This document shows positions 7,891 to 17,994 of a DNA stretch of 64,000 nt, piece by piece. Within the stretch, counting starts at the first letter, position 1. Every line of letters starts with the position of its first letter. The stretch is from Pseudomonas fluorescens (lineage in GTDB: Bacteria; Pseudomonadota; Gammaproteobacteria; Pseudomonadales; Pseudomonadaceae). Both the position numbers and the translations under genes were made by a program. The stretch lies in assembly GCF_000730425.1 (NCBI RefSeq), contig NZ_CP008896.1, positions 3,534,001-3,598,000 of the forward strand, read 5' to 3'. The notes under the pieces are model-generated. The model was not told the DNA's origin and searched no databases. It was given only the letters and a program-made list of their open reading frames with translations.

Positions 7891-10251
7891 ATGAAGCGCG
7901 TCTTGTCGGGTCTCGCGGCCCTGCTGGTGTTGATCGCCCTCGGGGCCGGCTGGTATGTCTACAGCAAGCAACCCACCCGCCAGGGCACGGTGGAGCTGGC
8001 CAACCTGCAAGGCTCGGTCACGGTGCGCTACGACGACCGGGGCGTGCCGCATATCCGCGCCGAGAACGAAGCCGACCTGTATCGCGCCCTGGGTTATGTG
8101 CATGCCCAGGACCGCCTGTTCCAGATGGAAATCATGCGCCGCCTGGCGCGCGGTGAACTGGCCGAGGTGCTCGGCGTCAAGTTGCTGGACACCGACAAAC
8201 TGTTCCGCAGCCTGCGCATCCGCGAGCGCGCCACCACCTACGCGGCGCAGATGGACCGCCAGTCGCCGCACTGGAAGGCCCTGCAAGCCTACCTGGACGG
8301 GATCAACCAGTATCAGGACCGCCACGCCAGCCCCATGGAGTTTGACGTGCTGGGCATCCCCAAGCGACCGTTCACCGCCGAAGACACCATCAGCATCGCC
8401 GGTTACCTGGCCTACAGCTTTGCCGCAGCCTTTCGTACAGAGCCCCTGCTGACTTACGTGCGCGACCAACTGGGCAGCGACTATCTCAAGGTGTTTGACC
8501 TCGACTGGAAACCCAAGGGCGACCTGGGCCTGGCGGCCACCGACTGGCAAGGCCTGAGTGCCATCGCCCGCCTCAGCGAACAGGCCCTGGCCGACAACGG
8601 TCTGCCGCAGTTCGAGGGCAGCAACGCCTGGGCCATCAGCGGCAACCGCACCAAGAGCGGCAAGCCGTTGCTGGCGGGCGACCCGCATATCCGTTTCTCG
8701 GTGCCATCGGTGTGGTACGAGGCGCACCTGTCAGCGCCCGGCTTCGAACTCTATGGTTATCACAACGCTCTGGTACCGGTGGCATTCCTGGGCCACAACA
8801 AGGCGTTTGGCTGGAGCCTGACGATGTTCCAGAACGACGATCTCGACTTGATCGCCGAGAAGGTCAACCCGGACAACCCCAACCAGGTGCGCTACCACGA
8901 CCAATGGGTCGACATGACCACCAGCGAGCAGCAGATCGCCGTCAAGGGCCAGGCCCCGGTGACGCTGACCCTGCGCCAATCGCCCCACGGTCCGATCATC
9001 AACGACGTGCTCGGCGCCAATGCTGGCACCGCGCCAATTGCCATGTGGTGGGCCTTCCTCGAGACCGAAAACCCGATCCTCGATGGCTTCTACCAACTCA
9101 ACCGCGCCGACACGCTGGCCAAGGCCCGCCAGGCGGTGGCCAAGGTGCATGCGCCAGGGCTGAATATCGTGTGGGCCAATGCCAAGGGCGATATCGGCTG
9201 GTGGGCTGCGGCGCAGTTGCCGATCCGGCCGGCCGGGGCCAACGCCGGGTTTATCCTCGACGGCAGCACGGCCCAGGCCGATAAGCCGGGCTTCTACCCG
9301 TTCAGCGCCAACCCCCAGGAAGAAAACCCGGCGCGCGGTTATGTGGTCTCAGCCAATGCCCAGCCGGTGTCGCCTACCGGCATGCAGATCCCCGGTTACT
9401 ACAACCTGGCGGATCGCGGCCAACAGTTGAACGCGCAATTGAGCGACAACCCAGTCAAATGGGACCTGGACAACAGCCAGGCGTTGCAGCTGGGCACCAC
9501 CACCGCCTACGGGCCCCGTCTGCTGGCCCCGCTGTTGCCGGTGCTGCGCGAGGTGGTCAAGGATCCTGCCGAACTCAAGCTGCTGGAGCAACTGGCCGCG
9601 TGGAAAGGTGACTACCCGGTGGAGTCGCTCCCGGCCACGCTGTTCAACCAACTGCTGTTCGACCTGGTAGACGCAGCCTTTCGCCCCAAGTTGGGTGACG
9701 AGATGTTCAAGACCCTGATCACCACCCGCGTGATCGACGCTGCCCTGCCGCGCCTGGCCGCGGACCCAGACTCGCCGTGGTGGAACGGCCAGCGCGCCGA
9801 GACCGTCAAGCGCGCCTGGGACAAGAGCCTGGCCCATTTGAAATCCACCTTCGGCGCTGATCCGGCGCAATGGCAGTGGGGCAAGGCCCATACCCTGACC
9901 CACGGCCATCCACTGGGCATCAAGCAGCCGCTGGACCAGATCGTCAATGTCGGCCCGTTTGCCTCACCGGGCAGCCATGAAGTGCCGAACAACCTGTCCG
10001 CAATCATCGGCCCGGCGCCATGGCCGGTGACTTACGGCCCCTCGACCCGACGCCTGATCGACTTCGCCGACGCCGCCCATGCCCTGACCATCAACCCGGT
10101 GGGACAAAGCGGCGTGCCATTCGACAAGCACTATGCCGACCAGGCCGAGACCTATATCGAGGGCGGGTACGAGCAGGCGCACTTTGATGAAGAAGAGGTC
10201 CAGGCTAATACTCGCGGCACCCTCAAGCTTTTGCCCGCAAGAACCCCATGA
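7891..10251 (+). CDS. Penicillin acylase family N-terminal-nucleophile hydrolase, HacB-like
   Basis: 786 residues: signal or anchor peptide (about 5-24), alpha chain with GVPHIRAENEADLYRALGYVHAQDRLFQME, a spacer, and the autocleavage point before Ser244 in EGSNAWAISG, which becomes the N-terminal nucleophile of the beta chain. Family members hydrolyse amide bonds of N-acyl compounds such as acyl-homoserine lactones. The position beside the spu cluster is the same as PA0305, shown to be the AHL acylase HacB, so the same activity is likely. It is periplasmic. Translation follows the DUF6436 gene at 15 bases with a TAATAAGGAT leader. Confidence 0.9.
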   Translation: MKRVLSGLAALLVLIALGAGWYVYSKQPTRQGTVELANLQGSVTVRYDDRGVPHIRAENEADLYRALGYVHAQDRLFQMEIMRRLARGELAEVLGVKLLDTDKLFRSLRIRERATTYAAQMDRQSPHWKALQAYLDGINQYQDRHASPMEFDVLGIPKRPFTAEDTISIAGYLAYSFAAAFRTEPLLTYVRDQLGSDYLKVFDLDWKPKGDLGLAATDWQGLSAIARLSEQALADNGLPQFEGSNAWAISGNRTKSGKPLLAGDPHIRFSVPSVWYEAHLSAPGFELYGYHNALVPVAFLGHNKAFGWSLTMFQNDDLDLIAEKVNPDNPNQVRYHDQWVDMTTSEQQIAVKGQAPVTLTLRQSPHGPIINDVLGANAGTAPIAMWWAFLETENPILDGFYQLNRADTLAKARQAVAKVHAPGLNIVWANAKGDIGWWAAAQLPIRPAGANAGFILDGSTAQADKPGFYPFSANPQEENPARGYVVSANAQPVSPTGMQIPGYYNLADRGQQLNAQLSDNPVKWDLDNSQALQLGTTTAYGPRLLAPLLPVLREVVKDPAELKLLEQLAAWKGDYPVESLPATLFNQLLFDLVDAAFRPKLGDEMFKTLITTRVIDAALPRLAADPDSPWWNGQRAETVKRAWDKSLAHLKSTFGADPAQWQWGKAHTLTHGHPLGIKQPLDQIVNVGPFASPGSHEVPNNLSAIIGPAPWPVTYGPSTRRLIDFADAAHALTINPVGQSGVPFDKHYADQAETYIEGGYEQAHFDEEEVQANTRGTLKLLPARTP

Positions 10252-10257
10252 GCCCCC

Positions 10258-10330
10258 CTTGCCGGCGATAGCGGGTTCAGATTGGGCGCCAGACTCAAGG
10301 CCGTCATCGCCGGCAAGCCGGCTCCTACAG
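10258..10330. repeat. REP remnant, CCGGCTTGCCGGCG class
   Basis: A full inverted copy (ATCGCCGGCAAGCCGGCTCCTACA) at 10306-10329 with a degraded partner (TTGCCGGCGATAGCGG) at 10259-10274. It fills the gap between the convergent acylase and glxA-type genes. Confidence 0.75.
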
Positions 10331-11290
10331 AAGGGTTGAGAAGTTGAGCCGGAACTGTTGCGGCGTCACGCCTAGCCGACGGTTGAACACGCTGCGCATG
10401 TGCTGGGCATCGCGAAACCCGCATTGATAGGCCACGGTCTTGAGCGGTACGTGGCTGCTTTCGAGCAACACCCGCGCCGCGTCCACCCGCGCCCGTTCGA
10501 CAAACTCTGCCGGGGTGATCCGCGCCTCACGGGCAAATACCCGCGAGAAGTTGCGCGCACTCATATTGGCCGCGCGAGCCAGGTCGGCAATGCCCAGGTC
10601 GCCGGTCAGGTTCGCCAGCACATACAACTGCACCTGCGCCACGGCCGAGGTGGCTTCGGCGTGGGGCGTAAGAAACGGGCTGAACTGCGATTGGCCACCG
10701 CTGCGCTGGGTAAACACCACCAGGCGCTTGGCCACGCTCAAGGCCACTTCCGGGCCGTGGTCCTGGGCCAGCAGGTACAGCGACAGGTCGATGCCTGCCG
10801 TGACCCCGGCGGAGGTGTAGAGGTTGCCGTCTTGCACGTACAGGCGGTCGGTGTCGACCAGGGTCGAGGGGCACAGGTGCGCCAGGTCGGCTGCGTCGCC
10901 CCAGTGGGTGGTGACCGTACGGCCCTCCAGCAAACCAGCGCGAGCGAGCATGAACGCGCCGTTGCAGATCGAACCGAAACGCCGGGCCCTGGCGCTGGCG
11001 CCCTGCAACCACTGATTGAACGCCGGGCCGAAATCCTCGAAGGGCAACTGCGGGCCACCGGCTACCAGTAACAGGTCATAGGCTTGCAGCGCGTCGCTGT
11101 AATGGATGTGGGCCTGCAAGGACAGACCGTTGGAACAGGCGATCTGGCCATGGACCTGGCCGATGACTTCGAGCTGGTAATGATCCGCAGGCGCCAGGAA
11201 GCGATTGGCCTCGCAGAACACATCCATCGGGCCGGTCACATCCAGTGACTGGACGCCGGGGAAGATCAGGATGGCGACGGTCTTGCGCAT
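10325..11290 (-). CDS. GlxA family transcriptional regulator (DJ-1/PfpI + AraC HTH)
   Basis: About 321 residues. The N-terminal DJ-1/PfpI class I amidotransferase-like domain (about 1-190) has the nucleophile-elbow Cys in GSICNGAFML. The C-terminal AraC domain (about 215-320) ends with CGFRDAQHMRSVFNRRLGVTPQQFR. Relatives (GlxA, GbdR, ArgR-type) sense small nitrogen compounds such as glycine betaine or arginine. It is divergent from the HD-domain gene, the likely target. ATG 11290 is used; an in-frame GTG lies at 11299. Confidence 0.88.
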   Translation of the reverse strand: MRKTVAILIFPGVQSLDVTGPMDVFCEANRFLAPADHYQLEVIGQVHGQIACSNGLSLQAHIHYSDALQAYDLLLVAGGPQLPFEDFGPAFNQWLQGASARARRFGSICNGAFMLARAGLLEGRTVTTHWGDAADLAHLCPSTLVDTDRLYVQDGNLYTSAGVTAGIDLSLYLLAQDHGPEVALSVAKRLVVFTQRSGGQSQFSPFLTPHAEATSAVAQVQLYVLANLTGDLGIADLARAANMSARNFSRVFAREARITPAEFVERARVDAARVLLESSHVPLKTVAYQCGFRDAQHMRSVFNRRLGVTPQQFRLNFSTLL

Positions 11291-11326
11291 GGATGGCACA
11301 CCTTTCTATCGGAATGAACGAAGAAA

Positions 11327-11424
11327 CAAATGTGGGAGCGGGCTTGCTCGCGAATGCGGTGGATCAGTCTATACATCTTGTGACTGACACTGCGCATTCG
11401 CGAGCAAGCCCGCTCCCACATTTG
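11327..11424. repeat. REP doublet upstream of the HD-domain gene
   Basis: Inverted pair beginning CAAATGTGGGAGCGGG and ending CCCGCTCCCACATTTG, with central ATGCGGTGGATCAGTC...GACACTGCGCAT. It is almost identical to the doublet at 12268-12355 and lies in the divergent gap between the regulator and the HD gene. Confidence 0.9.
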
Positions 11425-11600
11425 GATTGTTGCAGGCTTCAAGGGATAGCAGTGCCTGCTACACCCTAGCCGATTTCACGTGGCACGATGTGACCGCACA
11501 TTGGCCGGGATCGCATCCTCACCGCAATGGCCCTCGCGCACAGGCGCGACCAAACTGCACTCATCAGCGCCAACCCGGCGCCCTCGTGAGGAGCATGACC

Positions 11601-12242
11601 ATGAGCACCACCATCGCTGGCATCAAAATCCCCGACAGTGCCCTGGCCAAGGCCACCACCGAATACATTCGCGATATTGAATCCGACCTGCTTTACCACC
11701 ACTCCCGCCGCGTCTTCCTGTTTGGCGCTTTGAGCGGCGAGCGCAAGCAATTGGCCTACAACCCAGAGCTGCTCTACGTCGGCGCGATGTTCCATGACCT
11801 GGGCCTGGTGGCCGGCCATCGCAGCGATGAGGAGCGGTTTGAAGTGGACGGCGCCAATGCGGCCGCTGAGTTTCTCAGGCCCTACGGTTTGAGCGATGAC
11901 GATATCGAGCAGGTGTGGCTGTCCATTGCCCTGCACACCACGCCGGGCGTGCCCAAGCACCTGCGCCCTACGGTCGCCCTGGTGACCGCTGGTGTGGAGA
12001 TGGATGTGCTGGGTATGGACTACGCCGCGTTTACCGGCGTGCAGCGCGAGGCGGTGGTGCATGCGCATCCACGGGGTGACGGGTTCAAGGAATGCATCAT
12101 CTGCGCCTTTGCCGACGGCTTGCGCCATCGCCCGCAGACCACGTTTGGCAACGTGAAGACCGATGTGCTGGTGGATCAGGAGCCGGGGTTCAAGCCGATG
12201 AACTTTGTCGAGGTGATTCGCCACTCGCCGTGGACTGCTTAA
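11601..12242 (+). CDS. HD-domain protein, cyanamide-hydratase (Ddi2)-like
   Basis: 213 residues. The metal-binding HD core is visible: His in LLYHHSRRVFLFG, His-Asp in LLYVGAMFHDLGL and a later His in SIALHTTPG, an arrangement seen in the fungal cyanamide hydratase/Ddi2 group. That family hydrates cyanamide to urea; the bacterial substrate is unproven. The start at 11601 has GAGGAG 7 bases upstream, better than the ATG at 11595. The divergent GlxA-type regulator probably controls it. REP doublets bound it on both sides. Confidence 0.82.
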   Translation: MSTTIAGIKIPDSALAKATTEYIRDIESDLLYHHSRRVFLFGALSGERKQLAYNPELLYVGAMFHDLGLVAGHRSDEERFEVDGANAAAEFLRPYGLSDDDIEQVWLSIALHTTPGVPKHLRPTVALVTAGVEMDVLGMDYAAFTGVQREAVVHAHPRGDGFKECIICAFADGLRHRPQTTFGNVKTDVLVDQEPGFKPMNFVEVIRHSPWTA

Positions 12243-12267
12243 TCTGACTGGAATGCCATCAAAAAAG

Positions 12268-12355
12268 GTGGGAGCGGGCTTGCTCGCGAATGCGGTGGAT
12301 CAGTCTATATATCTGGTGACTGACACTGCGCATTCGCGAGCAAGTCCGCTCCCAC
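12268..12355. repeat. REP doublet between the HD gene and spuH
   Basis: Inverted GTGGGAGCGGGCTTGCTCG pair. Spacer and arms match the 11327-11424 element at all but about three positions over 88 bases, in the same orientation. Confidence 0.9.
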
Positions 12356-12359
12356 ATTT

Positions 12360-13244
12360 TTAGACCGGCGCTGGCGCCCGGCGTACATCCGGCTGTTTCC
12401 AGCCATCCGCTGCCGCTTCTTCGATGGCTTGCTGGATCGCTTTCTTGCGCCGCTCTTCAGCACGACGGCTGAAGAACCACACCAGGAACGTGACCAGCGA
12501 CACCGCGAGCAGGATCAGGCTGGCCACGGCGTTGATCTCGGGCTTGACCCCAAGGCGCACCGCCGAGAACACTTCCATCGGCAAGGTGGTCGAGCCCGGG
12601 CCCGACACGAAGCTGGCCAGTACCAGGTCATCCAGGGACAGCGCGAAGGACATCATGCCGCCCGCCGCCAGCGAGGGGGCGATCATCGGAATGGTGATCA
12701 GGAAGAACACCTTCCATGGCCGCGCACCGAGGTCCATGGCCGCCTCTTCGATCGACAGGTCCAGCTCACGCAAGCGCGCCGACACCACCACCGCCACATA
12801 CGCCGCACAGAACGTGGTGTGGGCGATCCAGATGGTGACGATGCCACGCTCCTGGGGCCAGCCGATCATCTGTGCCATGGCCACGAACAGCAGCAACAGC
12901 GACAGACCGGTGATCACTTCCGGCATGACCAGCGGCGCGGTCACCAGGCCGCCGAACAGCGTGCGGCCCTTGAACTGGCTGATACGGGTCAGTACGAACG
13001 CCGCCAACGTACCTAGCGCCACGGCAGCCACCGCCGTGTAGCAGGCGATTTCCAGGGAGCGCGCCACCGAGCCCATCAACTGGGTGTTGTCCAGCAGGCC
13101 CACGTACCACTTGATCGACCAGCCACCCCACACCGTCACCAACTTCGATTCGTTGAACGAATAGATCACCAGGATCAGCATCGGCAGGTAGATGAACAAC
13201 AACCCGGCTACCAGCATGAAGCTGGAGAAACTGAAGCGCTTCAT
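12360..13244 (-). CDS. spuH: Polyamine ABC transporter permease (PotI/SpuH)
   Basis: 294 residues, binding-protein-dependent permease with six predicted membrane segments and the cytoplasmic EAA loop EEAAMDLGARPWKVFFLITIP (about 175-195) that docks the ATPase. Last gene of the spu operon. It overlaps spuG by the ATGA at 13244-13241. The C-terminal tail is basic and long (about 40 residues). The stop lies 5 bases after a REP doublet. Confidence 0.93.
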   Translation of the reverse strand: MKRFSFSSFMLVAGLLFIYLPMLILVIYSFNESKLVTVWGGWSIKWYVGLLDNTQLMGSVARSLEIACYTAVAAVALGTLAAFVLTRISQFKGRTLFGGLVTAPLVMPEVITGLSLLLLFVAMAQMIGWPQERGIVTIWIAHTTFCAAYVAVVVSARLRELDLSIEEAAMDLGARPWKVFFLITIPMIAPSLAAGGMMSFALSLDDLVLASFVSGPGSTTLPMEVFSAVRLGVKPEINAVASLILLAVSLVTFLVWFFSRRAEERRKKAIQQAIEEAAADGWKQPDVRRAPAPV

Positions 13245-14161
13245 ACCTTGCCCTCCATCTCTTTGGCTTGGCTGCGGTTAAACAGAATGATCGGCACGAT
13301 CAGGATCGCCAGCATCACCACCGCCAGGGCAGAGGCTACCGGCCAGTCGCGGTTGTTGAAGAACTCTTGCCACAACACTTTACCGATCATCAGGGTTTCC
13401 GGGCCGCCCAGCAGTTCCGGGATCACGAACTCGCCCACCACCGGGATGAACACCAGCATGCAGCCGGCGATGATGCCGTTCTTGGACAGCGGCACGGTGA
13501 TTTTCCAGAAGCTGTTGAAGGTGCTCGAACCCAGGTCCGACGCGGCTTCCAGCAAGCTCTGGTCATGTTTGACCAGGTTGGCATACAGCGGCAGGATCAT
13601 GAACGGCAGGTACGAATAGACCACGCCGATATACACCGCGATATTGGTGTTGAGGATCTGCAACGGCTCGTTGATCAGGCCCATGGACATCAGGAAGCCA
13701 TTGAGCAGGCCGTTGTTGCTGAGGATGCCCATCCACGCATACACACGGATCAGGATCGCGGTCCAGGTCGGCATCATGATCAGCAGCACCAGCACGGTCT
13801 GCATCTCTTTGCGTGCACTGGCGATGGCGTAGGCCATCGGGTAGCCGATCAGCAGGCAGAGGGCCGTGCTGAAAAACGCCATCTTCAGCGAGCCCAGGTA
13901 GGCGGCGATATACAGCTCGTCACCGGCCAGCAGGCCGTAGTTGGCCAGGTTGAGCACCACCTCCAGCTTCTGCTCAACGTAGGTGTAGATCTCGGTGTAG
14001 GGCGGGATCGCCACGTCGGCCTCAGCAAAGCTGATCTTCAGGACGATGAAGAACGGCAGCATGAAGAACAGGAACAGCCACAGGAACGGAATCCCGATGA
14101 CCACCTGCTTGCCGCTGGGAATTATTCGGTGCAATCGCCGTTTGAATTTCTTCATGTTCAT
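13241..14161 (-). CDS. spuG: Polyamine ABC transporter permease (PotH/SpuG)
   Basis: About 306 residues, partner permease of SpuH, with the EAA loop LLEAASDLGSSTFNSFWKITVP and six membrane segments after a basic N terminus (MKKFKRRLHRI). The start at 14161 overlaps the spuF stop as ATGA; a second ATG at 14155 is possible. A longer frame to 14194 is unlikely because it lies inside spuF. Confidence 0.93.
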   Translation of the reverse strand: MNMKKFKRRLHRIIPSGKQVVIGIPFLWLFLFFMLPFFIVLKISFAEADVAIPPYTEIYTYVEQKLEVVLNLANYGLLAGDELYIAAYLGSLKMAFFSTALCLLIGYPMAYAIASARKEMQTVLVLLIMMPTWTAILIRVYAWMGILSNNGLLNGFLMSMGLINEPLQILNTNIAVYIGVVYSYLPFMILPLYANLVKHDQSLLEAASDLGSSTFNSFWKITVPLSKNGIIAGCMLVFIPVVGEFVIPELLGGPETLMIGKVLWQEFFNNRDWPVASALAVVMLAILIVPIILFNRSQAKEMEGKV

Positions 14162-15300
14162 GAGCGAAGTACCACGCCGCTGTCGTCTTCCCACCAGACG
14201 TAGACCTGGTCACCCCAGGTCGGCCGCGCGCCACGGCGTTCGGCGTTGGCGACGAAGGACTGCACCAGCTTGCCGCTCGGCAGCTCGACGTAGAACACCG
14301 AGTGGCCGCCCAGGTAGGCAATGTCATGCACCTTGCCACTGGACCAGTTGTGCTCGCAGGTCGGCATTTCGGTGGTGACCAGCAGCTTTTCCGGACGGAT
14401 GGCGTAGGTCACCGACTTGTCTTCCACCGAGGTGGCGATGCCATACCCCACGTAGATATCGCGGTCCAGGTCGGCACACTGGAGCACCGCGTGGCCTTCG
14501 GCATCATCGACCACCACGGTGTCGAAGATGTTGACGTTGCCGATGAACTCGCACACCAGGCGGCTGGTGGGGGTCTCGTAGATATCGATCGGGCTGCCGA
14601 TCTGCGCGATCCAGCCCAGGTGCATGATCGCGATGCGTTCGGCCATGGTCATGGCCTCTTCCTGGTCGTGGGTCACCATCACGCAGGTCACGCCAACGCG
14701 CTCGATGATCTCCACCAACTCCAGTTGCATCTGCGAGCGCAGCTTCTTGTCCAGGGCGCCCATCGGCTCATCGAGCAGCAGCAGTTTCGGGCGCTTGGCC
14801 AGGGAACGGGCCAGGGCCACCCGCTGGCGCTGGCCGCCAGACAACTGGTGCGGCTTGCGCTTGGCGTACTGGCTCATCTGTACCAGCTTGAGCATCTCGG
14901 CCACACGGGCTTCGACTTCAGCCTTGGGGATCTTGTCCTGTTGCAGGCCGAAGGCGATGTTCTGCGCCACGGTCATGTGCGGGAACAAGGCGTAGGACTG
15001 GAACATCATGTTGATTGGCCGCTCGTAGGGCGGCATGTCGGTGATATCCACACCGTCGAGGAAAATCCGCCCTTCGGTCGGGCGCTCGAAACCTGCGAGC
15101 ATGCGCAGCAAAGTGGACTTGCCCGAACCCGAACCGCCGAGCAAGGCGAAGATTTCGCCTTTCTTGATTTCCAGGGACACGTCGTCCACGGCAATCGTCT
15201 CGTCGAACTTCTTCGTGACCCGGTCGATTTTGACCAACACCTTTTTCGGTGTCTGGTCGCCCTCGAGGGCTTTCTTATAGGCGCCGGAGGCAACTGCCAT
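14158..15300 (-). CDS. spuF: Polyamine ABC transporter ATPase (PotG/SpuF)
   Basis: 380 residues. Walker A GGSGSGKST (about 55-63), signature LSGGQRQRVALAR (about 155), Walker B LLLLDEPMGALD and H-loop VTHDQEEAM, followed by a C-terminal TOBE_2 domain (about 295-375). It energises SpuG/SpuH for putrescine and spermidine uptake with SpuD/SpuE. GGGAG lies about 10 bases upstream of the ATG. Confidence 0.95.
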   Translation of the reverse strand: MAVASGAYKKALEGDQTPKKVLVKIDRVTKKFDETIAVDDVSLEIKKGEIFALLGGSGSGKSTLLRMLAGFERPTEGRIFLDGVDITDMPPYERPINMMFQSYALFPHMTVAQNIAFGLQQDKIPKAEVEARVAEMLKLVQMSQYAKRKPHQLSGGQRQRVALARSLAKRPKLLLLDEPMGALDKKLRSQMQLELVEIIERVGVTCVMVTHDQEEAMTMAERIAIMHLGWIAQIGSPIDIYETPTSRLVCEFIGNVNIFDTVVVDDAEGHAVLQCADLDRDIYVGYGIATSVEDKSVTYAIRPEKLLVTTEMPTCEHNWSSGKVHDIAYLGGHSVFYVELPSGKLVQSFVANAERRGARPTWGDQVYVWWEDDSGVVLRS

Positions 15301-15368
15301 TTACGAAACTCCCAGAAAAAAAAGAGTGCAGAACGTCCAGTACGGACGAACCTTGGATAGTTTGAGCC

Positions 15369-16475
<1,107 letters not shown>

Positions 16476-16588
16476 TTAAATAGTTGGGCCCAAAGTTGTT
16501 GCCCGACAACAAAACCGGCGCGCAACTTACCCTCGATAAACCGATCCGGCAAAACTTTCTGTCATTTAATTTGTGAGAGCGGGCCTGG

Positions 16589-16676
16589 GTGGGAGCGGGC
16601 TTGCTCGCGAAGGCGGCGTGTCAGCCAGCATTTATATCTACTGATACGCCGCTTTCGCGAGCAAGCCCGCTCCCAC
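16589..16676. repeat. REP doublet between spuE and spuD
   Basis: Inverted GTGGGAGCGGGCTTGCTCGCG pair with central AAGGCGGCGTGTCAG...CTGATACGCCGCTTT. Degraded halves flank it (TTGTGAGAGCGGGC at 16571; AAGCTCGCTCCTAC at 16678). Because it is inside the spu operon, the hairpin would be transcribed and could protect the upstream spuD mRNA. Confidence 0.9.
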
Positions 16677-16702
16677 ACAAGCTCGCTCCTACAGGTTCTC
16701 GC

Positions 16703-17815
16703 TTATTTACCCGACTTGATCTTGGTCCAGCTGCGTGTCAGCAGGCGCTGGGTTGCCGCCGGCAGATCGCTGATTGCATACAGTTTGGCCTTCACTGCAT
16801 CCGACGGATAGATGCTCGGGTCGCCCGAAATATCCTTGTTCACCAGCGGCGTAGCAGCCTTGTTACCGTTCGGGAAACGTACGCTGTTGGTGATGGCAGC
16901 CATGACTTCAGGCTTGAGCAGGTAGTTCATGAACTGGTAGGCGGCGTCCAGGTTCTCGGCATCCTTAGGGATAGCAACCATGTCATAGAAACTGCCTGCG
17001 CCTTCCTTCGGAATGGCGTAGGAAACCTTGACCTTGCCACCGGCTTCCGCTGCCCGGGACTTGGATTGTTCCAGGTCACCCGAGTAACCCACGGCCACGC
17101 AGATGTTGCCGTTGGCCAGGTCCGAGATGTACTTGGAAGAGTGGAAGTAGCCTATCGAAGGGCGGATCTTGAGGAACAGCGCCTCGGCCTCAGCCAGTTG
17201 TTTCTTGTCCTGGCTGTCGGTCGGGTAGCCCAGGTAGTGCAGGGCCACCGGGATCATTTCGGTTGGCGAGTCGAGGAAGCTCACGCCACAGCTTTTGAGT
17301 TTTTCGATGTTCTCGGGCTTGAACAGCACATCCCAGGAATCGATTTTGTCGACGCCCAGCGCAGCCTTGACCTTGTCTGGGTTGTAGCCGATGCCGATGG
17401 TGCCCCACATGTACGGGAATGCATGCAGGTTGCCTTTGTCACTCGCATCGCCCACGGCCTTGAGCAGGTCGGTGTCGAGGTTCTTCCAGTTAGGCAGCTT
17501 GGACTTGTCCAGTTCCTGATACACACCGGCCTTGATCTGCTTGGCCAGGAAGTTGTTCGACGGCACAACCACGTCGTAGCCCGACTTGCCCGCCAGCAGC
17601 TTGGCTTCCAGGGTTTCGTTGCTGTCGAAAACGTCGTACACCACCTTGATGCCAGACTCTTTCTCAAAGTTGGCGATGGTGTCCGGTGCAATGTAGTCGG
17701 ACCAGTTGTAGACATGCAGTACTTTACTGTCTGCCTGGGCCGCGCCCGCCATCACGCCCATCAGGGACAAGGCCAGGAGGGTCTTGCCAGCGTTCTTCAA
17801 ACCTAATGCCTTCAT
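16703..17815 (-). CDS. spuD: Periplasmic putrescine-binding protein (SpuD position)
   Basis: 370 residues. Signal peptide ends AAQA; core [74 protein letters not shown]. It is first of the two binding proteins after spuC, the position of the putrescine-specific SpuD. The ATG at 17815 is preceded by GGAG at 9 bases; the frame extends to 17851 but the extra 12 residues break the signal peptide. Confidence 0.92.
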   Translation of the reverse strand: MKALGLKNAGKTLLALSLMGVMAGAAQADSKVLHVYNWSDYIAPDTIANFEKESGIKVVYDVFDSNETLEAKLLAGKSGYDVVVPSNNFLAKQIKAGVYQELDKSKLPNWKNLDTDLLKAVGDASDKGNLHAFPYMWGTIGIGYNPDKVKAALGVDKIDSWDVLFKPENIEKLKSCGVSFLDSPTEMIPVALHYLGYPTDSQDKKQLAEAEALFLKIRPSIGYFHSSKYISDLANGNICVAVGYSGDLEQSKSRAAEAGGKVKVSYAIPKEGAGSFYDMVAIPKDAENLDAAYQFMNYLLKPEVMAAITNSVRFPNGNKAATPLVNKDISGDPSIYPSDAVKAKLYAISDLPAATQRLLTRSWTKIKSGK

Positions 17816-17954
17816 TCGGTCATGCTCCAATTTTTCTTTTTTGGGCCACATTTTTTCTGCGTTTCATGGCCCGTCGAAGGGCGACAAAACAGGGCGACAG
17901 TCTGGCAAGTTCAGGGGCCGGCTTTCAACCAAAGCCCCGCATTTATCACTGCCT

Positions 17955-17982
17955 GAATGCAGCAGCCGCAACCGCTGCATTC
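17955..17982. other. Stem-loop between spuC and spuD
   Basis: Perfect 9-base inverted repeat GAATGCAGC / GCTGCATTC with a 10-base loop. No T-run follows on the minus strand, so it is more likely an mRNA processing or stability hairpin than a terminator. It would separate expression of the aminotransferase from the much more demanded binding protein. Confidence 0.6.
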
Positions 17983-17994
17983 TGAGCCTAGCAC

